Assembly: GCF_005116645.1 (NCBI RefSeq)
Contig: NZ_SWCM01000001.1
Location: 830,947 to 894,946, forward strand
DNA length: 64,000 nucleotides
Source: Desulfopila sp. IMCC35006
GTDB taxonomy: Bacteria; Desulfobacterota; Desulfobulbia; Desulfobulbales; Desulfocapsaceae
Direction of reading: 5' to 3'
Part shown: piece by piece, positions 26,439-35,549 of the stretch
Position numbering within the stretch: the first letter of the stretch is position 1
Layout of the letters: each line of letters opens with the position of its first letter
Notes under the pieces: generated by a model
What the model was told of the DNA's origin: nothing
Seen by the model: the letters and a program-made list of their open reading frames with translations, nothing else
Databases searched by the model: none
Program-made: the position numbers and the translations under genes

Positions 26439-28460
26439 ATGAAAGTTGTTGATAAATACCGGCAATCGACTTCGAGAATCGGCATGGAAGGAGCACTGAT
26501 GGCTCTGTCTCCCCTGCCCTTTCTTTTATTACTGGTCGGGGGCGGCGATGCCAAACCGTATCTCTGGCAGGTGACCATCGCATGGATCTCGGCCCCTGCG
26601 GCAATCCTGAGCGGCCTCATACTGTTTACCAGGCCGTTTACTGGGAAGATTTGTGGTGCGATTGCCCTCGTCGGTACGTTTACCATAACCTTGCCATGGC
26701 TGATGGTAAACCCTTTTGCGGCATTGACCGGCGCTGTCACGCTCATCGGCGCATCCTTTGTACTCATTGATCTACCGATCGACAACGGCAGCGGCCAGCA
26801 CAAACAGGACATCCTGAACAGATACCTCGAAAAGGCTCGATGGGCCGCGGTGGCGGTACCATGTATGGCTCTTCTTTGTATGCTCACCCACGCCGATAAT
26901 GCCGTCTTAGCCGTTTACTGCATTACCGGTTCATTTTTCATCGCCCAGGGGCTGGCCATTCACTGGGCGATGATGAAAAAATCGTTGTGGCATCTCATCG
27001 TGCCCACCGCAGGATCCGGCGCTCTGGGCTGGGCTTTTTTCTCTTCCTTTACCGACAGGATCCCGGCTTTTGTACTGCTGTTCAGTTTACTCGGTCTGCT
27101 TGCCCTGCCACGATCCATATTCCTGACGGAAAGACGGGAACATCTGTGGGAAATCCTGATGAACCACCCGGCCCGGATTCTCCTGTCCACCTTTTCTGCC
27201 CTTGGTGTTCTTGGCACAGCGCTTCTGTCTTTGCCGATTGCCACGACAAAAGAAGCCATCCACCTCGTCGATGCGGCATTCACCTCGGTAAGCGCCGTTT
27301 GTGTTACAGGTCTTATTGTCCTGGATACGCCGAACGATTTCACCCTGTATGGACAGATTTTCATCCTGCTGCTTATCCAGCTCGGCGGCCTCGGTATAAT
27401 GAGCATTACCACCGTCGCCCTGCATGCGATGGGCCGCCGCCTCAGTCTCAAGCAGGAACGGTTATTGACCTCGATCACGGATACCGACCATAACGACCTG
27501 GTGCACTCACTCAGGACAATTCTCAAATTTACCTTTATTGCCGAAGCGACCGGCGCATCGTTACTGACCATGCTGTTTATTTTTTCTGGTGCGCCCCCGG
27601 GCGAGGCTTGCTGGCGTGGCTTGTTTACTTCAATATCGGCTTTTTGCAACGCCGGATTTGCCCTGCAAAGCGACAACCTGCTCTCGTACCAGACCAATCC
27701 ATTAATTCTCCATGTGGTTGCGACCCTCATTATCTTTGGCGGCCTGGCACCGGCGACAAGTCTGGTCATACCCAGATGGCTCAGTGGAAAACACCTGCCA
27801 ATCCCGGCGAGAATAGCCTTGATAACCACCTGTGTTCTGCTGGTGTCAGGTACTTTTTTTATACTGGCCTTTGAATGGAACGGTGTCCTGGCAGGTCTGT
27901 CGATTGCCGACAAAGTGCACAACGCATGGTTTCAATCGGTCACTCTGCGCACCGCCGGATTTAATTCCGTGGATATTGCCCAGGTGACCAATCCAACATT
28001 TCTGGTCATGCTCGGTCTTATGTTTATCGGCGGCAGTCCGGGCGGAACCGCCGGTGGGGTGAAAACCACAACTGTCGGCATTCTGGCCATGACATTCTGG
28101 GCAAAAATAACCAATCGCGATGAAATTCTTATCCACAACAGGAGCGTTCGATCCGCAACGGTGTATCAGGCAATTACCATAGTCACATCCGGCATGATTG
28201 TATGGTTCACGGTGGTATTGATGCTGGAAATGACCCAACAGATTTCAGTACGGAATATAATTTTTGAGACAACGTCAGCACTTGGCACAGTCGGCTTATC
28301 GACCGGTGCAACGCCTTTACTGGATGAGATCGGCAAAATACTGATTATGATTGCCATGTTTGTCGGAAGAATCGGCCCAATGACTTTGTTCATGCTGCTG
28401 AGCAACGATCAGGTCATCGCGAAGTCGCGATCCCCGCATGCCAAAATACCCTTAACGTAA
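26439..28460 (+). CDS. ktrB: TrkH/KtrB-type potassium channel subunit with extended N-terminal membrane domain
   Basis: 673 residues. The C-terminal ~450 residues are a TrkH/KtrB pore with four P-loop filters: SAVCVTGLI, SAFCNAGFAL, RTAGFNS and GTVGLST. The first ~220 residues add about six hydrophobic spans, making it about 200 residues longer than a typical KtrB; a similar extension is known in some TrkH/KtrB-like proteins. It conducts K+ (or Na+-coupled K+) uptake across the inner membrane, gated by the KtrA/TrkA ring encoded 17 bp downstream. AGGATCCCTGC precedes the ATG. Confidence 0.92.
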   Translation: MKVVDKYRQSTSRIGMEGALMALSPLPFLLLLVGGGDAKPYLWQVTIAWISAPAAILSGLILFTRPFTGKICGAIALVGTFTITLPWLMVNPFAALTGAVTLIGASFVLIDLPIDNGSGQHKQDILNRYLEKARWAAVAVPCMALLCMLTHADNAVLAVYCITGSFFIAQGLAIHWAMMKKSLWHLIVPTAGSGALGWAFFSSFTDRIPAFVLLFSLLGLLALPRSIFLTERREHLWEILMNHPARILLSTFSALGVLGTALLSLPIATTKEAIHLVDAAFTSVSAVCVTGLIVLDTPNDFTLYGQIFILLLIQLGGLGIMSITTVALHAMGRRLSLKQERLLTSITDTDHNDLVHSLRTILKFTFIAEATGASLLTMLFIFSGAPPGEACWRGLFTSISAFCNAGFALQSDNLLSYQTNPLILHVVATLIIFGGLAPATSLVIPRWLSGKHLPIPARIALITTCVLLVSGTFFILAFEWNGVLAGLSIADKVHNAWFQSVTLRTAGFNSVDIAQVTNPTFLVMLGLMFIGGSPGGTAGGVKTTTVGILAMTFWAKITNRDEILIHNRSVRSATVYQAITIVTSGMIVWFTVVLMLEMTQQISVRNIIFETTSALGTVGLSTGATPLLDEIGKILIMIAMFVGRIGPMTLFMLLSNDQVIAKSRSPHAKIPLT

Positions 28461-28476
28461 CAAAGGAGTTACTGTA

Positions 28477-29136
28477 ATGTTTCAGCAAATACTGATTATC
28501 GGCCTGGGTCACTTCGGCATGTCTCTTGCCCGGACCCTGTCTGAAAAAGGCGCAGAGGTACTTGCCGTGGACGTGAATAAAAACCTGGTTGAGGAGGCCG
28601 CCGCCTTTGTCACCGAGGCAATCGTCATTGATGCGACCGATGAAGCGGAACTGGCCCGGCTGGAACCGGGCAAAAGAGATTCCGCCGTCTGTGCTATCGG
28701 CGACGACTCAAAAGAAGCGTCAATCATCTGCACCGCTTTGCTCCGGCAGATGGGGACACCGGTTGTCATCGCCCGGGCCAACGACGCGATGCATCAGCGT
28801 ATCCTGCATTTAGTCGGCGCCCATCAGGTAGTCAATCCGGAACAGGAATTCGGCAAACGGTTTGCCAACCGCATTTTGTACCGGCATCTCATTGCCGACA
28901 CCAACCTCGGAGAGGATCTGCACCTCACAGAAATTTTCATCCAACCATCGATGATTGGTAAAAACCTTATCGATCTGGCCCTGCCCAAGCGCTATGGCGT
29001 GATCGTGGTCGGAATCCGAAGGGGCACCCCGCCGAAAATCCTGCCGCCCTCGCCAAGTGAGCCGCTCCAGGCCAACGACAACCTGATAATCGTCTCAAGT
29101 GAGGCAGCTATTCCTAAATTAATTAAGGGGGTTTAG
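28477..29136 (+). CDS. ktrA: KtrA/TrkA-type RCK regulatory subunit
   Basis: 219 residues. An N-terminal RCK_N Rossmann domain has GLGHFGMSLARTLSEKG and acidic AVDVN (binds NAD(H) or ATP/ADP). The C-terminal RCK_C domain (~140-219) includes GKNLIDLALPKRYGVIVVGI. It forms the cytoplasmic ring gating the channel. AAAGGAG is well placed before the ATG. It is sandwiched between the channel gene and a small membrane gene that starts 3 bp after its stop, so the three are one operon. Confidence 0.94.
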   Translation: MFQQILIIGLGHFGMSLARTLSEKGAEVLAVDVNKNLVEEAAAFVTEAIVIDATDEAELARLEPGKRDSAVCAIGDDSKEASIICTALLRQMGTPVVIARANDAMHQRILHLVGAHQVVNPEQEFGKRFANRILYRHLIADTNLGEDLHLTEIFIQPSMIGKNLIDLALPKRYGVIVVGIRRGTPPKILPPSPSEPLQANDNLIIVSSEAAIPKLIKGV

Positions 29137-29138
29137 GT

Positions 29139-29846
29139 ATGAAGCTTGCACAATCCGTGCGCCTGGCTGCCTGGTTTCTTATCGGCTTGAATCTGGTCAT
29201 GGCCTTTGGATCGATTTGGATTTTTGTGCGTATGACTCCGGCTATCGAATTCATTATTGACCGGAACGTAACATCAATTCAGACTTGCGAGGAAATGCTT
29301 GCGGCACTGGCAATGGTCAGGGAGAACCGAGCCGACCGCAAAACAGTGGCAGATTCTCCAGAGGATACCTTCAGGGAAGCCCTGCAGAGGGCGCAGCAGA
29401 ATATTACCGAAGCGGACGAACCGATTATCATCAAAGCAATAAATCAGAGGTACCGTAAAGCATTTGCCGGCGACGCCGCGGCCCTTACCGGAACGGTCGA
29501 TGCAATCCTCAGCCTGGGAGCCGCAAACAGAGCGGCGATGGTAGCGGCGGACAAAAAAGCCAGACAGTTCGGTAATGCCGGCGCCTGGGGGATTGTTTTC
29601 ATGGCCACGGTGGTATTTCTGATTGGTATGCTTTTTGTTCGCAGCCTGAAAAAAAACCTCCTGCATCCGTTAGAGGAGATCCACTCGGTAACGGCAACCT
29701 TTCGGCAGGGCGACACCATGCGGCGATGCACCGGAACCGGCTTACCTAAAGAGATCCATCAGATATACCGGGAATTAAATGACCTCCTCGACAAGGGCAC
29801 TCAACAGAATTTTCCCGGACAGCAGCAGGAGCATCCCCCTCACTGA
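29139..29846 (+). CDS. Membrane protein with sensor-like topology, unknown function
   Basis: 235 residues. One span (~10-30), an extracytoplasmic helical region (~35-140), a second span (~148-168), then a HAMP-like linker (RSLKKNLLHPLEEIHSVTATFRQGD) and no output domain. It looks like the sensor half of a chemoreceptor or kinase that ends after HAMP. AGGT precedes the ATG, 3 bp after the ktrA stop, implying translational coupling. It might sense turgor or ions for the K+ system (inference); no homologue is recognised. Confidence 0.75.
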   Translation: MKLAQSVRLAAWFLIGLNLVMAFGSIWIFVRMTPAIEFIIDRNVTSIQTCEEMLAALAMVRENRADRKTVADSPEDTFREALQRAQQNITEADEPIIIKAINQRYRKAFAGDAAALTGTVDAILSLGAANRAAMVAADKKARQFGNAGAWGIVFMATVVFLIGMLFVRSLKKNLLHPLEEIHSVTATFRQGDTMRRCTGTGLPKEIHQIYRELNDLLDKGTQQNFPGQQQEHPPH

Positions 29847-30004
29847 TTAAAGACATCAGAATCGCCCCCGGCCCCCTGGTGGTATTTGCAGCGCCATCAA
29901 TTATTGTATTGCATTTTTGTCGCTGCCCTGTTAAAAAGCGGGGTTCATTCGCGTGAGTGTCAGACCAGAACATAGATTTTTTTGGGGATGTTTCGCAAAA
30001 CTGG

Positions 30005-30020
30005 ACAGACACGAACATAT
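30005..30020 (+). promoter_or_regulatory. Exact 16-nt match to the TunR-operator arm, upstream of the DEAD-box gene
   Basis: ACAGACACGAACATAT is identical to 19778-19793 in the candidate TunR operator. It lies 119-134 bp upstream of the helicase start in a 292-bp leader. There is no second arm here; a 7-bp hairpin (GAAAACC/GGTTTTC) lies just downstream. It could be a half-site or a coincidence. Confidence 0.35.
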
Positions 30021-30138
30021 CGACCGTCGAAAACCGCACCATGGTTTTCCTGGTGAGGTCGATTTTTCTTTCCTGGGCAGGCTTTGCACAACAAGTTTTC
30101 TTTTGGAATCAACCCAATTTCATCTAATAGGTATTACT

Positions 30139-31941
30139 ATGTCTTCTGAGTATGAATCAACGCCGTTTTCCTTTACCGATTTTGACCTTTCCGCACCCCT
30201 CCTTCAGGCCGTCAATGACGCCGGCTACGAAACCCCGACGCCCATCCAGCAAGAGATGATCCCGCATGTCCTTGCGGGCAGAGATGTGGTCGGCCAGGCC
30301 CAGACCGGCACCGGTAAAACCGCCGCTTTCGCCCTGCCGCTGCTGTCTCGGCTGCAACCGGGAAAGAGCAAAAATCCGCAGATCTTAGTACTTGCCCCGA
30401 CCAGAGAGCTTGCTCTTCAGGTTGCTGAATCTTTCACAGAGTACGGAAAACACCTGAAAAATTTCAACGTCCTGGCCATTTTCGGCGGCCAGGATTACAA
30501 CATCCAGCTGCGTCAGCTGCAGAAGGGCGTGCAGGTTGTCGTGGGCACTCCTGGCAGAGTCATGGATCACCTTCGCCGGGGAACCCTCAAACCGGAGAGC
30601 ATTCACAGCCTGGTACTCGATGAAGCCGACGAGATGCTCAGGATGGGTTTTCTCGATGATGTGGAATGGATCCTCGAGCAGCTTCCGGGCAGAAAACAAA
30701 CTGCGCTTTTCTCGGCGACCATGCCACCCAATATCCGCAAGATAGCCCAGAAATACCTCAGCGACCCGGTCGAAATCACCATCAAAACCAAAGCGGTTAC
30801 CGCCCAGACCATTAACCAGCGATGCCTGGTCACAACCGGCGGGTTTACCAAAAAAATAGACGCCCTGTCGCGAATCATAGAAGCCGAAAGCGTTGACGGC
30901 ATCCTGGTTTTCGTACGCACTAAAATACAGACGGTCGAGATAGCCGAACACCTGGTCGCGCTCGGTTTCTCTGCAGCGCCACTGAACGGCGACATTCAGC
31001 AAAGCCAGAGACTCCGCACCGTCGAACAGCTCAAGGCGAAAAAGATCGATATCCTGGTGGCAACAGATGTCGCAGCCCGCGGCCTCGACGTGGAGCGAAT
31101 CAGCCACGTTATCAATTTCGACATTCCTTTTGATACCGAATCGTACATTCACCGAATCGGCAGAACCGGCAGAGCCGGCCGCAGCGGCGAGGCGATCCTG
31201 TTTGTCAACCCGCGCGAGCAATCGATGCTCCGGTCGATTGAGCGAGCGACACGGCAAAAAATTCAGCCGATGAACCTGCCTTCAGTCGCCGATATCAACA
31301 AAAAAAGGATCGAGCAGTTTAAAGAGAAAATCACCACTGCCCTGCAAAAAGATATTTCGTTTTACGAAAACCTCATCGCTGAATACCTGGAGCAGACTCA
31401 GGTAGAGCCGCTTCAGCTGGCAGCAGCTCTGGCTCAGCTCAGCCAGGGCGGCACCCCCCTGCTCAAGGATGAGCCGAAGTTCAGGGACGAGCCGGCCCCG
31501 GCCAGTCGACGCAGCCAACCGGTCAAGACCGCAAGAACCGCCCGCCCCGCTGAGCAACGGCCCAAACCCAGAAAAAGTATGGCGATGCAGCTCCCGCCGG
31601 AAGAAGGCATGGAACGGTTTCGCATCCAGCTCGGCAACAACGAGGGGGTGAAACCGGGGAATATTGTCGGGGCCATTGCCAACGAAGCGGATATTAACAG
31701 TAAATTTATCGGCCGCATATCCATCTTTGACAACTACAGCACCGTCGACCTGCCGTTCGGCATGCCGGAAGATGTCCTGCGCGTACTCCAGCGGGCCCGC
31801 ATCGGCAGCAAGGCGATGAAACTGCAAAAGATAGCAGACACGACCTCGCAGCCGTCAATTCAGCAAAAAACGAAACGACGCAGCGCCGACACAAGAAAAC
31901 AAGACCAGATCAAGACGCCTGGCATCAGCGCCAACCTTTAA
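30139..31941 (+). CDS. deaD: DEAD-box RNA helicase (DeaD/CsdA-like)
   Basis: Start at 30139 (MSSEYES): the frame extends upstream, but residues there are not helicase-like. 600 residues with all motifs: AQTGTGKT, PTRELA, TPGR, DEAD, SAT, ARGLD and [10 protein letters not shown]-terminal linker and a DbpA-type RNA-binding domain (MERFRIQLGNNEGVKPGNIV...) follow, then a basic tail. It remodels structured RNA in ribosome assembly or cold adaptation. It has a long leader (~290 bp) as do cold-shock helicases. The YprB-like nuclease starts 11 bp downstream. Confidence 0.93.
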   Translation: MSSEYESTPFSFTDFDLSAPLLQAVNDAGYETPTPIQQEMIPHVLAGRDVVGQAQTGTGKTAAFALPLLSRLQPGKSKNPQILVLAPTRELALQVAESFTEYGKHLKNFNVLAIFGGQDYNIQLRQLQKGVQVVVGTPGRVMDHLRRGTLKPESIHSLVLDEADEMLRMGFLDDVEWILEQLPGRKQTALFSATMPPNIRKIAQKYLSDPVEITIKTKAVTAQTINQRCLVTTGGFTKKIDALSRIIEAESVDGILVFVRTKIQTVEIAEHLVALGFSAAPLNGDIQQSQRLRTVEQLKAKKIDILVATDVAARGLDVERISHVINFDIPFDTESYIHRIGRTGRAGRSGEAILFVNPREQSMLRSIERATRQKIQPMNLPSVADINKKRIEQFKEKITTALQKDISFYENLIAEYLEQTQVEPLQLAAALAQLSQGGTPLLKDEPKFRDEPAPASRRSQPVKTARTARPAEQRPKPRKSMAMQLPPEEGMERFRIQLGNNEGVKPGNIVGAIANEADINSKFIGRISIFDNYSTVDLPFGMPEDVLRVLQRARIGSKAMKLQKIADTTSQPSIQQKTKRRSADTRKQDQIKTPGISANL

Positions 31942-31952
31942 CGGAAAAAAGT

Positions 31953-32780
31953 ATGCTACAGCATACCTTCTGCCACATTCCCGGCATTGGCATGAAAACC
32001 GAGCGACAGCTCTGGGCGGCGGGAATTACCAGCTGGAACCACTGGCAGCCAGAGCCGCCTGTCCGGCTGTCCGCTGCCACCAGGCTTGAAGCGACCAGGG
32101 TCCTGCAGGATTCCCTGGTCGCCCTCGATAAAGACCCGGCGTTCTTCGTCTCCCAGCTCGGCAGCACTGAACCATGGCGGATTTTCCCGCACTACCGCGA
32201 TCGAACCGTCTATCTCGACATCGAGACTACCGGGCTGGACGACTACGCAACGGTTACAACCATTGCGCTCTATGACGGCCGGGAGGTATTCACCTATATC
32301 AACGGCAGAAATCTGGATGATTTTGTCCGCGACATTCAGCAATACCAGGTCATTGTCAGCTATAACGGCAAAAGCTTCGACATTCCATTTCTTGAGAGAT
32401 TTTTTGGCATCCGCTTAGATCATGCGCAGATCGATCTGCGCTATGTGCTGGCCCGCCTCGGCTTTAAAGGAGGGCTGAAGGGATGTGAGAAGCAGCTGGG
32501 ACTGCACCGCGGCAGCCTTGATGGTGTTGACGGTTATTTTGCCGTACTTCTCTGGAACCGCTACATCCAGGAAAATGACGAAAAGGCCCTTGAGACCCTG
32601 CTCGCCTATAACATTGAAGATACGGTCAACCTGGAAAGGCTGATGATTGAGGCCTATAACCGGAACGTACTCGCCACCCCTTTTGGTGAACAACTGATCA
32701 TCCCCTTTCCCGCCCCGGCGCCCAACCCTTATTTCGCCGATCACGACTGCATCGACAGGATCAAGCGCACCTGGTATTGA
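31953..32780 (+). CDS. YprB-like RNase H-fold exonuclease
   Basis: 275 residues. A helix-hairpin-helix-like N-terminus (CHIPGIGMKTERQLWAAGI) is followed by an RNase_H_2 domain (PF13482). Its DEDD-type acidic residues are in YLDIETTGL, SYNGKSFDIPFLERFF and YNIEDTVNLERL. It is related to Bacillus YprB and archaeal RecB-like 3'-5' exonucleases. It probably acts on DNA or RNA ends; the substrate is unproven. Coupled to the upstream helicase gene with an 11-bp gap, so an RNA-processing role is an attractive inference. Confidence 0.85.
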   Translation: MLQHTFCHIPGIGMKTERQLWAAGITSWNHWQPEPPVRLSAATRLEATRVLQDSLVALDKDPAFFVSQLGSTEPWRIFPHYRDRTVYLDIETTGLDDYATVTTIALYDGREVFTYINGRNLDDFVRDIQQYQVIVSYNGKSFDIPFLERFFGIRLDHAQIDLRYVLARLGFKGGLKGCEKQLGLHRGSLDGVDGYFAVLLWNRYIQENDEKALETLLAYNIEDTVNLERLMIEAYNRNVLATPFGEQLIIPFPAPAPNPYFADHDCIDRIKRTWY

Positions 32781-32795
32781 CGGCGTTGCAATAGC

Positions 32796-33713
32796 CTACA
32801 GATCGATTTCCATCCCTTCCCTGGCGAAGAAAACCTCAGTCTGCCCGTACTTGCCCGGTTCACAGTAAATTTCAGCCAGTTCGTCCAGGGCGGTATCGCT
32901 CCGGTCCGGATCATGGTGGAACATGGCAAGTTTTTTGACTCCGGCCCTGTTGGCGGCACCGATAGCATATTCCATCGTGGTATGCCCCCAGTTTATTCTC
33001 GTGCTGTACTCCGCATCGGTATACTGCGCATCGCAGATGAGCAGATCGGCCCCGGCAAAGAACTGTTCGATCGCCAGATTCTGTTCAATAGCCACTTCAT
33101 TGCCTTCAAACGCCATTGCCTCATCGTAGGCAGGGTCTTCCGGGTCAGTTACAAAGAGATTGCGGAACGGTTCCGAATCATAACAGGTACAGACCACTCG
33201 GCCATCATATTCAAAGCGGTAGCCCAGAGCGGTGATCGGATGGTTGAGCAATTTGGTTGCCAGGTGCAACCCGTTGCCCAGGTCTATATTCGGATCCTCT
33301 TTTAACCGCACATATTCGACATCTGAAGCAAGTTCACCTAAATTAACCGGGAAATAACGATATTTCATCTGCCCGCCGACAACCTCCTCAAGCGGATCTT
33401 CCTCAAAGGACACCGGCCCATGCACTTTCAATTTTGTACCCGGAATATAAATAGGCGTGAAAAACGGGTAGCCCATAATATGGTCCCAGTGGGTATGCGA
33501 TAGAAAGATATCGGCTTTAATCGGCCCCTTGGGCAGATCATTGGCCATGATAGAATTGCCCAGCGAGCGAATCCCGGAGCCTGCGTCAACGATGACAAGC
33601 CGGTTGTCCGATCCTACCCGCAGCTCAATGCAGGCCGTGTTGCCGCCGTATTTCTGTGTTATGGAACCGGGGCTGGGGATAGATCCCCGAACTCCCCAAA
33701 AACGAACTTTCAT
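32796..33713 (-). CDS. MBL-fold metallo-hydrolase
   Basis: 305 residues. The metal-binding motif is SHTHWDHIMG (HxHxDH) with later His and Asp residues (CDAQYTDAEY, NWGHTTMEYA). The RGSIPSPG...YGGNTACIEL start is typical of the cAMP phosphodiesterase class II / PqqB-like hydrolase subgroup. The substrate is probably a phosphodiester or cyclic nucleotide, unproven. It overlaps nothing, and lies 12 bp downstream of the HDOD gene, so the two may be co-transcribed. Confidence 0.88.
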   Translation of the reverse strand: MKVRFWGVRGSIPSPGSITQKYGGNTACIELRVGSDNRLVIVDAGSGIRSLGNSIMANDLPKGPIKADIFLSHTHWDHIMGYPFFTPIYIPGTKLKVHGPVSFEEDPLEEVVGGQMKYRYFPVNLGELASDVEYVRLKEDPNIDLGNGLHLATKLLNHPITALGYRFEYDGRVVCTCYDSEPFRNLFVTDPEDPAYDEAMAFEGNEVAIEQNLAIEQFFAGADLLICDAQYTDAEYSTRINWGHTTMEYAIGAANRAGVKKLAMFHHDPDRSDTALDELAEIYCEPGKYGQTEVFFAREGMEIDL

Positions 33714-33725
33714 CGACGCTCCCGC

Positions 33726-34586
33726 CTATATTTTTAAAAAGATCTCGGCCTTTTTTATTTCTTCGACCACCCGGTCGCCAATACCGCAGAATTCCTGCCA
33801 GGAAAGATCGACGGCTGTCAACAGCCGGCCGACCTCCTCTTCTGCAGGAAAAGGGTCTCCGGCATATCCATGGTCGACAATATTACTGTACATATTACCA
33901 AGAGCAACCAGGGCCATTTGCTGCCCCAGATCGCCGGTCAGAGTTGCGATCTGGTGGTGACTGCCGATGCAGCCGGTAATAACCTGGTTGAGCTTCCATT
34001 TATCGGCAATCATCAGGCCAACTTCCTGATGATCAATGCCCATCACCTCCATCTCAACCTGATACAGGGGCAACTGCTCCTCCCTGGCAATCTGCAACAC
34101 TTCGATGTATTCATCCCCAAAAGGGACCTTGCCAAGATCATGCAGCAGGCCGGCAAGAAACAGCTCTTCTCTTTCCATCACCGCCATTCCCTTGACCTCA
34201 CCAAGCATCTTGGCACTCACTCCGGCACCAATCGAATGGGCCCAGAACTTGGTTGTCGGCAGGGCTTTTGATTTTTTCGCCCCGGCAACACTGCGGATAA
34301 TGGCAGTACTCAGCGCCATATTCTTGACGGTGTTCATCCCGAGCATAGTGATCGCTCTGGTAAGGGAGGTGACTTTATTGATTAATGAATAATAGGCGGA
34401 ATTAATGAGTTTCAGCACCTGCCCGGTCAGTACCGGATCAAGCGAAATCACCTTATTAAGTTCATTTGGTGACGCATCGGTACGGCTACAAATCTCCATC
34501 ACCTTGCCAACAGTTGTCGACAGGCTGGGCATCTTATTGATAAACCTCTCAATATCCCGCCGCTGCTGTTTTTTATCAATAGTCAT
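33726..34586 (-). CDS. HDOD-domain signalling protein
   Basis: 286 residues dominated by one HDOD domain (PF08668; LPSLSTTVGKVMEICSRTD near the start, then INSAYYSLINKVTSLTRAI and LGMNTVKNMAL). Conserved LLHDLGKVPF and IDHQEVG show partial HD metal residues, so hydrolase activity is possible but not usual for HDOD proteins, which act in signalling. No receiver or kinase domain is attached. Followed by the MBL hydrolase gene. Confidence 0.9.
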   Translation of the reverse strand: MTIDKKQQRRDIERFINKMPSLSTTVGKVMEICSRTDASPNELNKVISLDPVLTGQVLKLINSAYYSLINKVTSLTRAITMLGMNTVKNMALSTAIIRSVAGAKKSKALPTTKFWAHSIGAGVSAKMLGEVKGMAVMEREELFLAGLLHDLGKVPFGDEYIEVLQIAREEQLPLYQVEMEVMGIDHQEVGLMIADKWKLNQVITGCIGSHHQIATLTGDLGQQMALVALGNMYSNIVDHGYAGDPFPAEEEVGRLLTAVDLSWQEFCGIGDRVVEEIKKAEIFLKI

Positions 34587-34685
34587 ATTTCCAATTTAAG
34601 ATCAATTATTTGGCCAGTGTGGGGTAAGAAATCCTGCTGAATTATTCTATCGAAAGAATTGGTCAAGGTCAAGACAGGCAGAAAA

Positions 34686-35456
34686 TTAATGACGGCAAAA
34701 CGCAACGGCATCCTTATATGCCAGACTCTTGCCGCCAAAAATATCCAGGGCACTGCCGATGGTAATATCCAGTCGGTTGTGTCCAGTTTCTTTCAACAGC
34801 TGCAGATCTTTCAAATCTCTGATTCCTCCGGCATAGGTGGTCGGAATAGGCGTCCACCCGGCAAGTTTTTCAACCAGCTCATTTTCTATTCCGGCACATT
34901 TCCCTTCGACATCTGCCGCGTGGATAAGAAATTCATCACAAAAGCCGGAGAGCTCATCAAGGACTCTCTCGGAGATGATCACTTCGGTAAATTTTTGCCA
35001 TCGGTCGGTGACGATGAAATAGTCATCGTTTTTTTTCCGGCAACTCAAATCAAGAACAAGCCGTTGTCGTCCAACAGCCCTGGCCAGCTGCTTGAGTCTG
35101 GCCATGTCGATTTGACCATTGCTGAAGACGAATGAAGTAACAATGACATGGGAAGCGCCCTTATCCAGCCACTTGCCGGCATTGCCGGTGTTGATACCAC
35201 CCCCGAGCTGCATACCGCCCGGCCAGGCGGCAAGGGCCTCTTCGGCGGCGAGGTCGTTGCCCGGCCCCAGCATGATGATATGGCCACCGGTTAAATTATC
35301 CTGCCGATAAAGCTCGGCGAACCAGGCTGGCGGCCTGGTGGCAACGAAATTTGTTTGCACTGCCTCCGGGGCGTCATCTTTCAGGGTCGAACCAACGATC
35401 TGCTTCACCACCCCACCATGGAGATCAATACATGGTCTGAATTTCATATCGCTCAC
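34686..35456 (-). CDS. hisA: Eukaryote-type HisA (ProFAR isomerase)
   Basis: 256 residues. FRPCIDLHGGVVKQIVGSTL, LGGGINTGNAGKWLDKGASH and YAGGIRDLKDLQLL are typical of the eukaryotic/HIS6-type phosphoribosylformimino-5-aminoimidazole carboxamide ribotide isomerase rather than the ordinary bacterial HisA (where the start is IPAIDLKDGxCVRL). It catalyses the Amadori rearrangement in histidine biosynthesis. It stands alone, not in a his operon, and follows the terminator that ends the EF-G/ATPase region. Confidence 0.9.
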   Translation of the reverse strand: MSDMKFRPCIDLHGGVVKQIVGSTLKDDAPEAVQTNFVATRPPAWFAELYRQDNLTGGHIIMLGPGNDLAAEEALAAWPGGMQLGGGINTGNAGKWLDKGASHVIVTSFVFSNGQIDMARLKQLARAVGRQRLVLDLSCRKKNDDYFIVTDRWQKFTEVIISERVLDELSGFCDEFLIHAADVEGKCAGIENELVEKLAGWTPIPTTYAGGIRDLKDLQLLKETGHNRLDITIGSALDIFGGKSLAYKDAVAFCRH

Positions 35457-35461
35457 CTCGA

Positions 35462-35498
35462 TAAAAAAAAAGCGGGATGCCTATGCAGCACCCCGCTT
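35462..35498 (-). terminator. Rho-independent terminator after the RecA-like ATPase gene
   Basis: On the minus strand, GCGGGGTGC and GCATCCCGC (one G-T pair) form a stem with a 7-nt loop followed by nine T residues. It lies just downstream of the ATPase gene and before hisA, so hisA needs its own promoter or read-through. Confidence 0.85.
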
Positions 35499-35549
35499 CT
35501 CTATTACACAATCCTTCAAATAGTCTGCCGTAATCGGCAAAAACTCATG

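Noticed and set aside
29953..30138. Longer N-terminus for the DEAD-box protein
   Set aside because: The upstream residues are unlike helicases and the leader holds a motif shared with a regulatory site; the ATG at 30139 fits the family start.
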